Shown: positions 26,952 through 39,382, counted from the first letter of the stretch. The stretch is 64,000 bases of DNA from Thioalkalivibrio nitratireducens DSM 14787 (GCF_000321415.2 NC_019902.2:3348001-3412000), one strand, 5' to 3'. A program made the numbers and translations. Notes: generated by a model from the letters alone, not told the origin.

Positions 26952-29800
26952 GAATCGTCCTGCCGCTTGCGCCTCGAGCCCCGCCGGGCGGATTGGGCCG
27001 GCGGGTCACTGGCCCTGGCCTCGCCACCGTCGCCGCCGGCCGGATCGGAAGGCCTGTCGTCCGTCTGGCTGCCGGCCTTGCGGGAAGGCTGGATCAAGAG
27101 CGCGACCTCACCGGCAGGCTGCACGCTGCGCCGGCGCCGGCGGGGGCGCGGCCGCCCGGTCGGGCGCTCGGCTTCGGCGTCGGACGCGGCCTCTGCCGGC
27201 GCCCCGGCCTCCACCGGTGCAGGCCGCGCCGTTTCCGGGCGGCCTTTGCGCTCCGGCGCACTGGGCCGTCGACCACCGGGACGCTTCTTCCTGCCCGGGG
27301 CTGCAGCGCCTTCGTCCCGCCGCTCTCGGGTGTCCGGCGCCGGCGCGGCCGCTGGTTTGCGCTTCCTGCGGGTCGCCCTTGCGGTCTCTCCTCCGGTTTG
27401 GGCGTCCGTCTCCAGCGCCTCGGCATCGGCGTCTCGATCTCCGGCCGCGCGCGCCGGTGCTTCCCCGGCCGGCACCGCCGCGCCCCCGGCGGGATCCCGG
27501 CGGCGACCGCGGCGGCGGGACGGTTTTTCCTCCGCAGCCGGGGCCTCCGGTGCGGTGGCCTCCGCGCCCGGCTGTGCGCGGCCGGCGCTTCTCTTATTCT
27601 CGGGACGCGCAGGCCGCTCCTCGTCCATCAGACGCAGGTCGATCTTGCGATCGTCCAGGCTGACACGGATCACCTGCACCCGCAGCCGGTCGCCGATCCG
27701 GAAGGTGCGGCCGCTGCGTTCCCCGGTGAGCCGGTGGCGAACCGGATCGAAGTGATAGTAATCGTTGTCGAGGCTGGTCACGTGCACCAGACCATCGATG
27801 AACACGTCGACGATCTCGACGAAGAGCCCGAACCCAGTGACCCCGGACACCACGCCGTCGAAGACATCGCCGACCTTGTCCTGCATGTATTCGGCCTTCA
27901 GCCATGCGACCGCGTCGCGGGTTGCGTCGTCGGCGCGGCGCTCGGTCATCGAACAATGCTCGCCCAGGTGCTCCATGTCCGAATGCGAATACGCGAAGCC
28001 CCTGGCCTTGCCATCGCGCAGCACATGGCGGATGCCGCGATGCACCAGCAGGTCGGGGTACCGCCGGATCGGCGACGTGAAGTGGGCATAGTCGGCCAGC
28101 GCCAGGCCGAAGTGGCCGCTCAGACTCGGCCCATAGTTCGCCTGGCTGAGCGAACGCAGAAGCACGGTCTGGATCAGCTGCCAGTCCGGCCGGTCGGCAG
28201 CGGCCCGCAGCACCGCCGAGTAGTGCGCCGGCGTCGGTTCATCGCCGCCTTCCAGCGTCAGCCCGACGCCGGACAGAAAGTCGCGCAGCGCGTCGATCTT
28301 CTCCGGCGGCGGTCGGTCGTGCAGCCGGTACAGTGCCGGGACCTTGTGCTTTTTCAGGAACTTCGCGGCCGACACGTTCGCCGCGATCATGCATTCCTCG
28401 ACCAGGCGGTGCGCATCGGTTCGCTCGACCGGCACGATGCGCTCGATCTTGCGCTCGGGGCCGAACTCGATCCGAGTCTCGGTGGAATCGAAGTCGATCG
28501 CGCCACGCCGGTTACGTGCACCGTTCAGCGCACGGAACGCCGCGTGCAGGCGTTCGAGGTGCGGAACCACCGACGCGTACCGTTCCCGCAACGCCTCGTC
28601 GCCATCGACCAGCATCGCCGCAACCTGGGTGTAGGTCAGCCGCGCGTGCGAGCGCATCACGCCCTCGTGGAAACGGAAGCCCCGAATGGCACCGCGCTTG
28701 CCGATTTCCATTTCGCATACCATGCACAGGCGATCGACGTCCGGATTCAGCGAGCACAGGCCGTTGGACAGCACCTCGGGAAGCATCGGGATCACCTGGT
28801 TCGGGAAATACACCGAGGTGCCCCGGGTACGTGCTTCCTGGTCCAACGCACTGTCCTTCTCAACGTAATGGGAGACGTCGGCGATCGCGACCCACAGGCG
28901 CCATCCGGTCTCCGTCGCCTCGCAGAACAGCGCATCGTCGAAGTCGCGCGCGTCCTCGCCATCGATGGTCACCAGCGGCTTCTTGCGTAGATCCAGGCGC
29001 CCGCGCTTGGCGGTCGCCGGAACCTGCGCGCCGAAGCGATCGGCGGCCGCGGTCACCTCGTCGGGCCACTGGAACGGCAGGCCGTGGGCGCGGATCGCGA
29101 TGTCGATCTCCATACCCGGCGCCATGTGTTCGCCCAGCACCTCGATCACCTCGCCGCGCAGGCGAGCCTTGCGCGACGCCTGCGGCCGGATCCGGACGAC
29201 GACGATCTGGTCGTCGCCGGCTGCGCCGAGCCCGTCCGGGGGAATCAGAATGTCGTGGGTGATGCGCTTGTTGTCCGGCGTCACCACGCCCACGCCGTCC
29301 TCGACCCGGATGCGCCCGACGATCTGCTCGGATCCGCGTTCGAGTATCTCGATGATTCCACCCTCGCGACGCCCGCGGTGATCGACACCCATCACGCGGC
29401 CGAGCACCCGGTCCCCGTGCAACACTCCGCGCATCTGCCGGGGCGACAGGAACAGGTCGCCGGTCTGATCGTCGGGCACCAGGAAGCCGAAACCGTCGGG
29501 ATGGCCGATCACCCGACCGCGAATCAGGTCGGCCTGACTCACCGGCAGGTAGGAGCCGCGGCGGTTGCAGAGCACTTGGCCATCGCGCTCCATCGCACGC
29601 AGACGCCGGCGCAGGGCCTCCGTCTGCTCCTCGCCGTCGATCCCGAGACGCGCCGCGATCTCGTCGAAACCCAGCGGATTACCCGCCTCGACCAGCTGTT
29701 CCAGGATCAACTCGCGGCTCGCGATCGGATTGTCGTACTTCTGCGCCTCGCGCTCGAAATACGGATCGACCTGCGGCTGCTGACTGCGTTTCTTCGGCAT
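26948..29800 (-). CDS. rnr: Ribonuclease R with a long disordered C-terminal tail
   Basis: A ~950-aa 3'-5' exoribonuclease. Helix-turn-helix (residues ~20-90), cold-shock domains, RNB catalytic domain (IDGEDARDFDDALFCE; SHYVEKDSALDQEA; FTSPIRRYPDLLVHRGIRH) and S1 domain (GDVFDGVVSGVTGFGLFVEI) are all present. After the S1 domain comes a tail of about 220 residues dominated by Ala, Pro, Arg and Glu (RPRPRRRRRSVQPAG; RRGRRRDPAG), far longer than in E. coli. The ATG at 29800 has no well-spaced Shine-Dalgarno sequence; an in-frame GTG at 29809 is the alternative. Confidence 0.95.
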   Translation of the reverse strand: MPKKRSQQPQVDPYFEREAQKYDNPIASRELILEQLVEAGNPLGFDEIAARLGIDGEEQTEALRRRLRAMERDGQVLCNRRGSYLPVSQADLIRGRVIGHPDGFGFLVPDDQTGDLFLSPRQMRGVLHGDRVLGRVMGVDHRGRREGGIIEILERGSEQIVGRIRVEDGVGVVTPDNKRITHDILIPPDGLGAAGDDQIVVVRIRPQASRKARLRGEVIEVLGEHMAPGMEIDIAIRAHGLPFQWPDEVTAAADRFGAQVPATAKRGRLDLRKKPLVTIDGEDARDFDDALFCEATETGWRLWVAIADVSHYVEKDSALDQEARTRGTSVYFPNQVIPMLPEVLSNGLCSLNPDVDRLCMVCEMEIGKRGAIRGFRFHEGVMRSHARLTYTQVAAMLVDGDEALRERYASVVPHLERLHAAFRALNGARNRRGAIDFDSTETRIEFGPERKIERIVPVERTDAHRLVEECMIAANVSAAKFLKKHKVPALYRLHDRPPPEKIDALRDFLSGVGLTLEGGDEPTPAHYSAVLRAAADRPDWQLIQTVLLRSLSQANYGPSLSGHFGLALADYAHFTSPIRRYPDLLVHRGIRHVLRDGKARGFAYSHSDMEHLGEHCSMTERRADDATRDAVAWLKAEYMQDKVGDVFDGVVSGVTGFGLFVEIVDVFIDGLVHVTSLDNDYYHFDPVRHRLTGERSGRTFRIGDRLRVQVIRVSLDDRKIDLRLMDEERPARPENKRSAGRAQPGAEATAPEAPAAEEKPSRRRGRRRDPAGGAAVPAGEAPARAAGDRDADAEALETDAQTGGETARATRRKRKPAAAPAPDTRERRDEGAAAPGRKKRPGGRRPSAPERKGRPETARPAPVEAGAPAEAASDAEAERPTGRPRPRRRRRSVQPAGEVALLIQPSRKAGSQTDDRPSDPAGGDGGEARASDPPAQSARRGSRRKRQDDS

Positions 29801-29881
29801 TCCCTTCACTCGTTTTCATGGGCCGCCCGCTGGTCGCGGCGGCGGGACTTCCGCGGTCGCGCCCCGGAATCCTCGTATGGA

Positions 29882-29910
29882 TTGACACGCCCCGTGGGGG
29901 GCTCTATATT
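29882..29910 (+). promoter_or_regulatory. Sigma-70 promoter of tRNA-Leu
   Basis: TTGACA (29882-29887) and TATATT (29905-29910) are separated by exactly 17 bases, with the tRNA starting 40 bases after the -10 box. A GC-rich run follows within the spacer and discriminator, as expected of stable-RNA promoters. Confidence 0.9.
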
Positions 29911-29950
29911 TCGCCTTCCTGAAGCGCAGGATCGCAAGATCCACCCTCGT

Positions 29951-30037
29951 GCCGAGGTGGCGGAATTGGTAGACGCGCTAGCTTCAGGTGCTAGTGGGCG
30001 TAAGCTCGTGGAGGTTCAAGTCCTCTCCTCGGCACCA
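29951..30037 (+). tRNA. tRNA-Leu (anticodon CAG)
   Basis: An 87-base type II tRNA. The acceptor GCCGAGG pairs with CCTCGGC, followed by the discriminator A and an encoded CCA. The D-arm contains AATTGGTAGACGCG, the anticodon loop is TTCAGGT (CAG), a variable arm is present, and the T-arm contains GGTTCAAGTCC. No integrase or attachment-site duplication is visible next to it. Confidence 0.95.
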
Positions 30038-30368
30038 CCCCCCCCTTCAAGACCTTCGTCATCAGCCCGCAGGGGCCCGCGTCCATTGTGCGCAGGCCGT
30101 CTCCGCCCCCGTCGGACGGGAACGGTGTGAGGCCAGCATCCACCATACCGGCGCCAATCCGTCCGCGGGGCAAACCCGCAGGCCGAATGCCGGATGACAC
30201 GGCGCCGTTCCGCACTACCTCGCGGCTCCCCTTCGTGGGGCGGAAACATCCGGAGGCCGTCATTCGCCGCATCAGCGCCAGGCACAGCATCTGCACGCGG
30301 GATACCTCTGCGCGCGGCGGATGGCCTGTGCCCCTCCCCCCGTACGCGGGCCCAGAACCGCCGCCGGT
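30038..30368. other. Gene-free 330-bp stretch after tRNA-Leu
   Basis: I see no credible gene, terminator with T-run or repeat here. Open frames on both strands have the Arg/Pro/Ala character of non-coding GC-rich DNA. Confidence 0.5.
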
Positions 30369-32866
<2,498 letters not shown>

Positions 32867-32869
32867 GGT

Positions 32870-33058
32870 TCAGCCGCGCACCCAGGCCAGCAACGCAAGA
32901 CCGAGCAGCATGGAGATCAGCCCGAACAGCCTGAGCGTTCCCTCCGGCAGACGGGCGATCTCGAGCAAGTACTCCCGGTACCGGCGCGGTACCAGAAACG
33001 GCAGCAGCCCCTCAAGAACAAGCAGCAGCGCGAGCGCTGCTGCCAGGTCCGACCACAT
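32870..33058 (-). CDS. DUF2065 small membrane protein
   Basis: A 62-aa protein with two hydrophobic segments (LAAALALLLVLEGLLPFLV and LFGLISMLLGLALLAWV) and the FLVPRRYREYL linker. This YjeT-like family is regularly found between hflC and hisZ or purA; its function is unknown. Confidence 0.88.
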   Translation of the reverse strand: MWSDLAAALALLLVLEGLLPFLVPRRYREYLLEIARLPEGTLRLFGLISMLLGLALLAWVRG

Positions 33059-33075
33059 GGCTCAGACCGCTGCCG

Positions 33076-33960
33076 TCAGGGCTGCAGCGGCGCGCGATCC
33101 CGCGATCCCAGGGGATCCTGGAAATAGCGGAAGAACTCCGACGACGGTTCCAGCACGAAGGTGTTGCGATCGCCGGTCAGCGAACTGCGGTAAGCGAGCA
33201 GGCTCCGGTAGAACCGGAAGAAGTCCTCGTCCGCTCCGAACGCCTCGCCCAGGATTTCCGTAGCCCGCGCATCGCCGGCACCCCGGATCTCTTCGGACTC
33301 CCGATAGGCATTCGCCAGGATGACCGTCCGGTCGCGGTCGGCCCGGGACCGGATGCGCTCGGCTTCCTCCTGACCACGTGCCCGGAAGTCCTGGGCCACG
33401 CGTTGCCGCTCGGCGCGCATGCGATCATACACCGATTCCGAAACCTCGTCCGGGAGGTCGATGCGCCGAATGCGGACGTCGACCAGGTTCACGCCGAGTT
33501 CGCGCGCGGTTCCCCGGGCCACGTCACGCACCGCGCCCATGATCGTCGTGCGCTCACCGGAGACCACCTCGGCCAGCTCGTAACGCGCGAACTCGTTGCG
33601 CATCCCGTCACGCAGGATCTGCGCCAGCCGTTCCTCGGCGTTGCGCTCGTCGCCGCGCGTGGCCCGGTAGAACTGGCCGGTGTCGTGAATCTGCCACTTG
33701 GCGTAGAAGTCGACGATGACGTTCTTCGCCTCGCTGGTCAGGAACCGGTCGGGCGGGATATTCAGCGTCATGATGCGCTTCTCGAAGGTGCGCACGTTGT
33801 TGATCAGCGGGAACTTGAAGTGCAGCCCCGGCTCCAGGTCGAGCTTGCGCACCTCACCCAGCGAGAACAGGATAACCCGCTCGCGCTCGTCTACGGTGTA
33901 GGTGGACAAGGCGACTACGATCACCGCGACGACCGCGGCTATTGCTGCTATGCGAAACAT
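33076..33960 (-). CDS. hflC: HflC, SPFH-domain protease modulator
   Basis: A 294-aa membrane-anchored SPFH protein: an N-terminal membrane segment (IAAIAAVVAVIVVALSTYTV), then the band-7 domain (DERERVILFSLGEVRKLDLE) and a coiled-coil region rich in Glu/Arg/Ala (QDFRARGQEEAERIRSRADR). It forms with HflK the complex that modulates FtsH. Its start overlaps the hflK stop by one base. Confidence 0.95.
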   Translation of the reverse strand: MFRIAAIAAVVAVIVVALSTYTVDERERVILFSLGEVRKLDLEPGLHFKFPLINNVRTFEKRIMTLNIPPDRFLTSEAKNVIVDFYAKWQIHDTGQFYRATRGDERNAEERLAQILRDGMRNEFARYELAEVVSGERTTIMGAVRDVARGTARELGVNLVDVRIRRIDLPDEVSESVYDRMRAERQRVAQDFRARGQEEAERIRSRADRDRTVILANAYRESEEIRGAGDARATEILGEAFGADEDFFRFYRSLLAYRSSLTGDRNTFVLEPSSEFFRYFQDPLGSRDRAPLQP

Positions 33961-35171
33961 CAGCGTACCTCCCGAGCACGCGGATCAGGCCGGGTCGTAC
34001 CCAGGCGATTGACCGTGCCGCCCGGCACGCTGGGGCTGAACACACCGCGCGTCGTATCCAGCGGCTGCGGAGCGTCGGCCGGCGCGGTGCCGGGAGTGGT
34101 GCCCTTCAGCAACTGATCCAGCGGCAGCAGCGTCAGGTTGTGGCTGGAGCCGATGTCCAGCAGCACCTTGTTCGATCCCTGGAACACCGCCTCGACCATC
34201 TCCAGGTACAGGCGGTCGCGGGTCACGCTCGGCGCGACCTGGTACTCGGCCAGCAACTGGGTGAAGCGCGCGGCATCACCCTCGGCCCTCGCGATCACCT
34301 GGTCGCGGTAGGCCTCGGCCTCTTCGAACACCCGCGCCGCTTGCCCTCGGGCACGCGGGATCAGACCGTTCGCGTAGGCCTCGGCCTCGTTGCGGAACCG
34401 GGCCTCGTCCTCGCGCGCGCGGATCGCATCGGCGAAGGACTCCTGCACCGGCTCGGGCGGCTGCGCCTGCTGCATCGACGTCGCCGTGATGATGATACCG
34501 GCGCCCTGCGAACCGGGCGGCCCGTAGGAGTCCAGCGCCTGCTGCAGGGTCTCGCGGGCACTCAACGCGATCTCGCCACGGCCCTCGCCCAGGATGTAGT
34601 CGAGGTTGTGCTTGCCCACACGCTCGCGGATCGCGGATTCCATCGCCTGCTGCACCGTGGCATCCGGATTGCGGACGTTGAACTTGAAGTCACGCAGATC
34701 CTTCACGCGGTACTGCACCGCGATATCGACGTCGATGATGTTCTCGTCCGCCGTCAGCATCAGCGCGCGGTTCTGCAGCGTGCGAATGTTGTCGACGTTC
34801 TCGATCTCGACGCGCTCGATCGGATACGGCAGGTGCCAGTGCGGCCCGGGCATCGATTCCTTCTGGAAGGCACCGAAACGGAAGACGATCCCGCGATCGC
34901 CTTCGCTGACGATGTAGAAACCCGACGCCAGCCACACCACCACCGCGATGATCACCGCCAGGCTGGCCACGGCCTTCGAGTGACGGCCCATGCCGCCGCC
35001 ACCGTCGGAGCCGCCGCTGCCCCCACCGCCGAAGATCCCGCTCAGCTGCTGGGAAAGCTTGCGCATCATCTCTTCGAGATCGGGCGGCCGCTGACCACCG
35101 CCACCGCCGCCACCGCGCGGCCCACCGCTCCAGGGGTCGCGCTGATTGTTTCCTGGTTCGTTCCAGGGCAT
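33960..35171 (-). CDS. hflK: HflK, SPFH-domain protease modulator
   Basis: A 403-aa protein. The Gly-rich cytoplasmic N-terminus (GGPRGGGGGGGQRPPDLEEM) is followed by a membrane segment (VASLAVIIAVVVWLASGFYI), the SPFH domain (EGDRGIVFRFGAFQKESMPG) and a coiled coil (QAARVFEEAEAYRDQVIARA). This is the standard HflK layout. First gene of the block; the 172 bases upstream should hold the promoter, which I could not define. Confidence 0.95.
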   Translation of the reverse strand: MPWNEPGNNQRDPWSGGPRGGGGGGGQRPPDLEEMMRKLSQQLSGIFGGGGSGGSDGGGGMGRHSKAVASLAVIIAVVVWLASGFYIVSEGDRGIVFRFGAFQKESMPGPHWHLPYPIERVEIENVDNIRTLQNRALMLTADENIIDVDIAVQYRVKDLRDFKFNVRNPDATVQQAMESAIRERVGKHNLDYILGEGRGEIALSARETLQQALDSYGPPGSQGAGIIITATSMQQAQPPEPVQESFADAIRAREDEARFRNEAEAYANGLIPRARGQAARVFEEAEAYRDQVIARAEGDAARFTQLLAEYQVAPSVTRDRLYLEMVEAVFQGSNKVLLDIGSSHNLTLLPLDQLLKGTTPGTAPADAPQPLDTTRGVFSPSVPGGTVNRLGTTRPDPRAREVR

Positions 35172-35343
35172 CTAAAAACTCCGCTGTTGTACCAACCGGT
35201 AGGAACGCAAACCCGGCCGTTGGTTCCGGCGAGGGTCACGCAGAACCGAGCATTCTAGGTACCCCCTTCCCATCGAGCAACCCCTGGCCCCGGCCTCCGG
35301 GTCCTGCAGACCGGCACGCGGCCGCGGCAGGCAGTGGTCCGAT

Positions 35344-37017
35344 TCAGTCCACGTAGCTGGCGTACCGCGGTTGGTACATCTGTTCCTGCATGAACGCACG
35401 CAAATCCGCCGGGCGGTCGATCCCGGCCAGCCCCTCGGAGAACGCGATCCCGGCCACCGCGGCGGCGATGTCCGCCGAGACCTCGCGCACCCGCGACAAC
35501 GCTGGAAACAGGCTGCCCTGTGCGAGATCGTCTTCGCCGACCGCATCGGCAAGGGCTTGGGCCGCGACCGAGAACATCGAATCGGTGACCCGCAGCGCCT
35601 GCACCGCGACCAGCCCCAGGCCGACGCCGGGAAAAATATAGGAGTTGTTCCCCTGGCGTGCCACGAAGCGGCGGCCGCCCACCTCGACCGGGTCGAACGG
35701 GCTGCCGGAGGCGAACAGCGCGCGGCCTTCGGACCAGGCGTACGCCTGTTCAGCAGTGCATTCGGCTTTCGACGTCGGGTTGGACAGCGCGAACACGATC
35801 GGGCGTTCGTTGATCTCGGCCATCGCGGTGATCACCTCGCGGTTGAACGCCTGTGCGGCGGCGCCCACGCCGATGATCGCGGTGGGTTCGAGCGTCCGCA
35901 CCGCCTCGACAAAACCGGTGACCTGCGCGTGGGGGTGCGCGTACGGGCGCTTGTGCTCGATCAGGTCCGTGCGCTCGCCGACGACCAGGCCTTTCGAGTC
36001 GACCATCCAGCAGCGCCCGCGCGCCGCGACCGCGTCGAGCCCGTCGGCGACCATCGCCTGGGTCAGCAGGTCGGCGATTCCCGTGGCCGCCTCGCCGGCA
36101 CCCAGGAACAGGAAAGTCTGCTCGCGGAGCGGCCGGCCGGTCACCCGCAGCGCCGAAAGGATTCCCGCCAGCGTGACCGACGCCGTGCCCTGGATGTCGT
36201 CGTTGAAGCAGCAGATGCGCTCGCGGTAGGCACGCAGCAGGCGGAAAGCATTGTGGTTCGCGAAGTCCTCGAACTGCACGACGATGCCCGGAAACACCTC
36301 TTGGCTGGCCGCGATGAACTCGGCCATCAGATCGTCGTAGGCCGGGCCGGTAAGCCGGCGCTGCCGCAGTCCGAGATAGAGCGGGTCCTCGAGCAGCGAC
36401 TCGTTGTTGGTGCCGACATCGAGCATCACCGGCAGGCAACGGCGGGGGTGTACCCCGGCGCAGGCGGTATACAGGGCCAGCTTCCCGGTCGGAATCCCCA
36501 TGCCGCTGGCCCCGAGGTCGCCCAGCCCGAGAATGCGTTCGCCGTCGGTGACCACGATGATGCGGGCATCGCGGTAGGGCCAGTTGCGCATGATCTCCGC
36601 CACCCGGCCCCGGTCCTTGCCGGAGATGTACAGGCCGCGCGGGCTGCGGTAGATGTGTCCGTACTGCTGACAGGCAACCCCAACGGTCGGCGTGTAGATC
36701 ACCGGCATGGTTTCGTCCGGATGCTCCATGATCACTCGGAAGAACAGCGCCTCGTTCCGGTCATGCAGGCTCTCGAGCATGATGTAGCGCTCGAGCGGGG
36801 AATCGAGCCGCCGGAAATTCTCGAGCACCCGGTCGACCTGTTGCTCCAGGGTGGACACGTGCGGAGGCAGCAGGCCACGCAGGCCCAGCACCTCGCGTTC
36901 CCGCTCGGTAAACGCAGAGCCCTTGTTCAGCGCCGGGTCGCGCAGCAGCGCCAGGCCTCGGGGAAACCATTCGGGAAGCGGTCCCGGCAGTACCCCGCCG
37001 GTCGTCTGCTGCGGCAT
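35344..37017 (-). CDS. maeA: NAD-dependent malic enzyme
   Basis: A 557-aa oxidative-decarboxylating malate dehydrogenase (malate to pyruvate and CO2). Motifs in order: PVIYTPTVGVACQQYGHIYR with the catalytic Tyr, TDGERILGLGDLGASGMGI, QFEDFANHNAF and CFNDDIQGTASVTLAGI (metal ligands), FLFLGAGEAATGIADL (NAD site) and FALSNPTSKAECTAEQAY. The start at 37017 was chosen because GAGG lies 9 bases upstream; an ATG at 37026 is possible. Confidence 0.93.
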   Translation of the reverse strand: MPQQTTGGVLPGPLPEWFPRGLALLRDPALNKGSAFTEREREVLGLRGLLPPHVSTLEQQVDRVLENFRRLDSPLERYIMLESLHDRNEALFFRVIMEHPDETMPVIYTPTVGVACQQYGHIYRSPRGLYISGKDRGRVAEIMRNWPYRDARIIVVTDGERILGLGDLGASGMGIPTGKLALYTACAGVHPRRCLPVMLDVGTNNESLLEDPLYLGLRQRRLTGPAYDDLMAEFIAASQEVFPGIVVQFEDFANHNAFRLLRAYRERICCFNDDIQGTASVTLAGILSALRVTGRPLREQTFLFLGAGEAATGIADLLTQAMVADGLDAVAARGRCWMVDSKGLVVGERTDLIEHKRPYAHPHAQVTGFVEAVRTLEPTAIIGVGAAAQAFNREVITAMAEINERPIVFALSNPTSKAECTAEQAYAWSEGRALFASGSPFDPVEVGGRRFVARQGNNSYIFPGVGLGLVAVQALRVTDSMFSVAAQALADAVGEDDLAQGSLFPALSRVREVSADIAAAVAGIAFSEGLAGIDRPADLRAFMQEQMYQPRYASYVD

Positions 37018-37273
37018 CGAGGTCATCCTCGGCGGGCCGGGAACCGGGGGTTCTGGAAGCCTGCAGCGATCCGGACCCGGTGCTCCACCATCGACCTTCG
37101 CAGTATCCGGGCGCACGCCGGGCCGGGTCAACCGGTCGCACGAACCCGCGGGTGCAGCACGACCGCCGACGCAGGGGTGTAGCGCCTTCTGCGTCGGCAC
37201 AAGCTACGATGACACCACACGCAGCCGCTGCGACACGCTCGAACGTCCGGAAATCGGCCCCGGCGCGGCCGGA

Positions 37274-38242
37274 TCAGCGGCCGTACGGGGCGGTGAAGTC
37301 CAGCTCGGGACCGCGCGGGACGATACCGCTCGGGTTCAGGTTCCGGTGGCTGCCGTAGTAATGGGTCTTGATCTGGTCGAGGTTCACCGTGTCCGCGATG
37401 CCCGGAACCTGGTACAACTCGCGCGTGTACGCCCAGAGGTTCGGGTAGTCGATCAGCCGGCGCCGGTTGCACTTGAAGTGGCCGTAATACACTGCATCGA
37501 AGCGCACCAACGTGGTGAACAGCCGCCAGTCGGCCTCGGTCCGGTGCTCGCCGACCAGGTGACGCCGGCCGGAAAGGCGCTCCTCCAGCCAGTCCATCGT
37601 CTCGAACAGGCGATCGTAGGCACGGTCGTACGCGGCCTGCTCGGAGGCGAACCCGGCTCGGTAGACGCCGTTGTTCAGCGTCTCGTACACGCGCTCGTTC
37701 ACCGCGTCGATCTCCGCGCGCAGCGGCGGCGGGTAGTAGTCCTCGCGCCGGCCGGTCAGCGCGTCGAAGGCAGTGTTGAACATCCGGATGATCTCGGAGG
37801 ACTCGTTGTTCACGATCGTCTGGCGCTTGCGGTCCCAGAGCACGGGCACCGTCACGATACCGGTATACTCCGGCTCGGCCAGCGTGTAGGCCTGATGCAG
37901 GTATTCGAAACCGTTCACGTGATCCTCGGTACTGCCCGGATACGGGTGGAAACTCCAGCCGGGCTCGAACATGAACGGGCTGACCACCGACACCGAAACC
38001 AGGGCTTCCAGACCCTTCAGAACCCGGAAAATCAGCGTGCGATGCGCCCAGGGGCACGCCAGCGACACGTACAGGTGGTAGCGCCCGGCCTCGGCGGGAA
38101 AACCACCCTCACCACCCGGGCCCGGCGACCCGTCGGGCGTGACCCAGTGGCGGAACTGCGAGTCCTGACGCACGAACTCGCCGTCCTCTGTCTCCTCGTC
38201 GAGCCAGTCGCTTTGCAGTTTCCCACGGATCAGCAGGCTCAT
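37274..38242 (-). CDS. Glutathionyl-hydroquinone reductase-like GST (YqjG/ECM4 family)
   Basis: A 322-aa omega/xi-class glutathione transferase. LACPWAHRTLI contains the catalytic cysteine of S-glutathionyl-hydroquinone reductases (CPWA). TVPVLWDRKRQTIVNNESSE is the glutathione-binding segment, and the C-terminal helical domain has TEADWRLFTTLVRFDAVYYG and NLWAYTRELYQ. It reduces glutathionylated quinols. Start at 38242 (MSLLIRGKLQ). It is transcribed away from the 123-aa gene. Confidence 0.9.
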   Translation of the reverse strand: MSLLIRGKLQSDWLDEETEDGEFVRQDSQFRHWVTPDGSPGPGGEGGFPAEAGRYHLYVSLACPWAHRTLIFRVLKGLEALVSVSVVSPFMFEPGWSFHPYPGSTEDHVNGFEYLHQAYTLAEPEYTGIVTVPVLWDRKRQTIVNNESSEIIRMFNTAFDALTGRREDYYPPPLRAEIDAVNERVYETLNNGVYRAGFASEQAAYDRAYDRLFETMDWLEERLSGRRHLVGEHRTEADWRLFTTLVRFDAVYYGHFKCNRRRLIDYPNLWAYTRELYQVPGIADTVNLDQIKTHYYGSHRNLNPSGIVPRGPELDFTAPYGR

Positions 38243-38410
38243 AACGGTCTCCTCATCGGTGGCGCAGTCGGCGCCCGGTGTTGCCGAATACGACCCGGCG
38301 CGCACCGGATCGTTGCACCCGCCGCCGGTCGGCCTTTCACTTCGGCGCCGAGTCAGCGCACAATGGCGGCCCGTCGCCATATCATCATAACCACAGGCCG
38401 GGGGAGCACA

Positions 38411-38782
38411 ATGAACGCAGGAAGACTGAATGCCCATCGCAGCATGGGCGGCGGACTCGTCGGAACCGTCGTCGCGGTACTGGTGGTGGCCGGGCTCTAC
38501 GTCGGCGGCGAATGGTTCGTGGCCCAAGACGTAAAGGCCGGACTCACCGAACTGCTGAGCGAGGGCCGCAGCCGGCAGGTCGAGATCGAGGCGGTGGGCA
38601 TGGACGGCTGGCTCCTCAGCGGGAAGCGCTCGGGGAACGCGGTGGTCATCACGCCCTCGGGCGAGCGAGTGCCGGTGGAATTCTCGCTGACCGGCAACCC
38701 GATCACCGGATCCACGATCGACGTGAAGGGCGAGGAACGGCTGAGGCTGATGCTGCGCGAGCTTTTCGGCACATTGCGCTGA
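38411..38782 (+). CDS. Small membrane-anchored unknown protein
   Basis: A 123-aa protein with one N-terminal membrane segment (GGGLVGTVVAVLVVAGLYVG) and a ~75-residue extracytoplasmic domain (VEIEAVGMDGWLLSGKRSGN; PVEFSLTGNPITGSTIDVKG). The start ATG follows GGGGAG. I do not recognise a family. Confidence 0.6.
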   Translation: MNAGRLNAHRSMGGGLVGTVVAVLVVAGLYVGGEWFVAQDVKAGLTELLSEGRSRQVEIEAVGMDGWLLSGKRSGNAVVITPSGERVPVEFSLTGNPITGSTIDVKGEERLRLMLRELFGTLR

Positions 38783-38986
38783 CAGGATCAGCGCCGTCCG
38801 GGTCCGGGGCGCACCGGGAACGCGACCCGCATGGGCCCACCCGGACGGGTCCACCCGGGCGGGGCGGTTCGCGCCCCGCCAGCCGCATACAGCTGGAAGC
38901 CACCCGATCCGCGGGCCTTTTCTCCGCTCCCGGGTAGCGCCCGTATACTCCGCTGCGCACTCCACCCATCTCGCGAGGAACCTGCG

Positions 38987-39382
38987 ATGGACGGCGGACC
39001 ACCCGGCAGAGACCCGGCCCTGAACGTGCTCGGCCAGCCACTCGCGCCCTGCTCGCTGGGCGAACCGGTAACCGGCTTCTACCGCGACGGCGACTGCGCC
39101 ACCGGCCCGGACGACCTCGGGCGCCACGTCGTTTGCGCACGCGTCACCGGCGAATTCCTGGAGTTCTCGAAGCGCCAAGGCAACGACCTGTCGACGCCCG
39201 TGCCGGCATTCGGCTTCCCCGGCCTGAAACCCGGCGACCGCTGGTGCCTGTGCGCAGCGCGCTGGAAGGAGGCGCTGGACGCCGGCGCCGCGCCGCGGGT
39301 GGTGCTGATGGCCACCCACCGCAAGGCCCTGGAAATCGTCGACCTCGACGACCTGAAGCGCCACGCGATCGACCTCTCCTGA
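38987..39382 (+). CDS. DUF2237 family protein
   Basis: A 131-aa cytoplasmic protein of the DUF2237 family: LNVLGQPLAPCSLGEPVTGF, YRDGDCATGPDDLGRHVVCA, PAFGFPGLKPGDRWCLCAAR and a VLMATHRKALEIVDLDDLKR end are all typical. Function unknown. GAGG precedes the ATG. A fragment of a second copy lies at 41.7 kb. Confidence 0.85.
   Translation: MDGGPPGRDPALNVLGQPLAPCSLGEPVTGFYRDGDCATGPDDLGRHVVCARVTGEFLEFSKRQGNDLSTPVPAFGFPGLKPGDRWCLCAARWKEALDAGAAPRVVLMATHRKALEIVDLDDLKRHAIDLS

Noticed and set aside
29951-30368. Genomic island integrated at tRNA-Leu
   Set aside because: There is no integrase and no repeat of the tRNA 3' end downstream; normal housekeeping genes follow.
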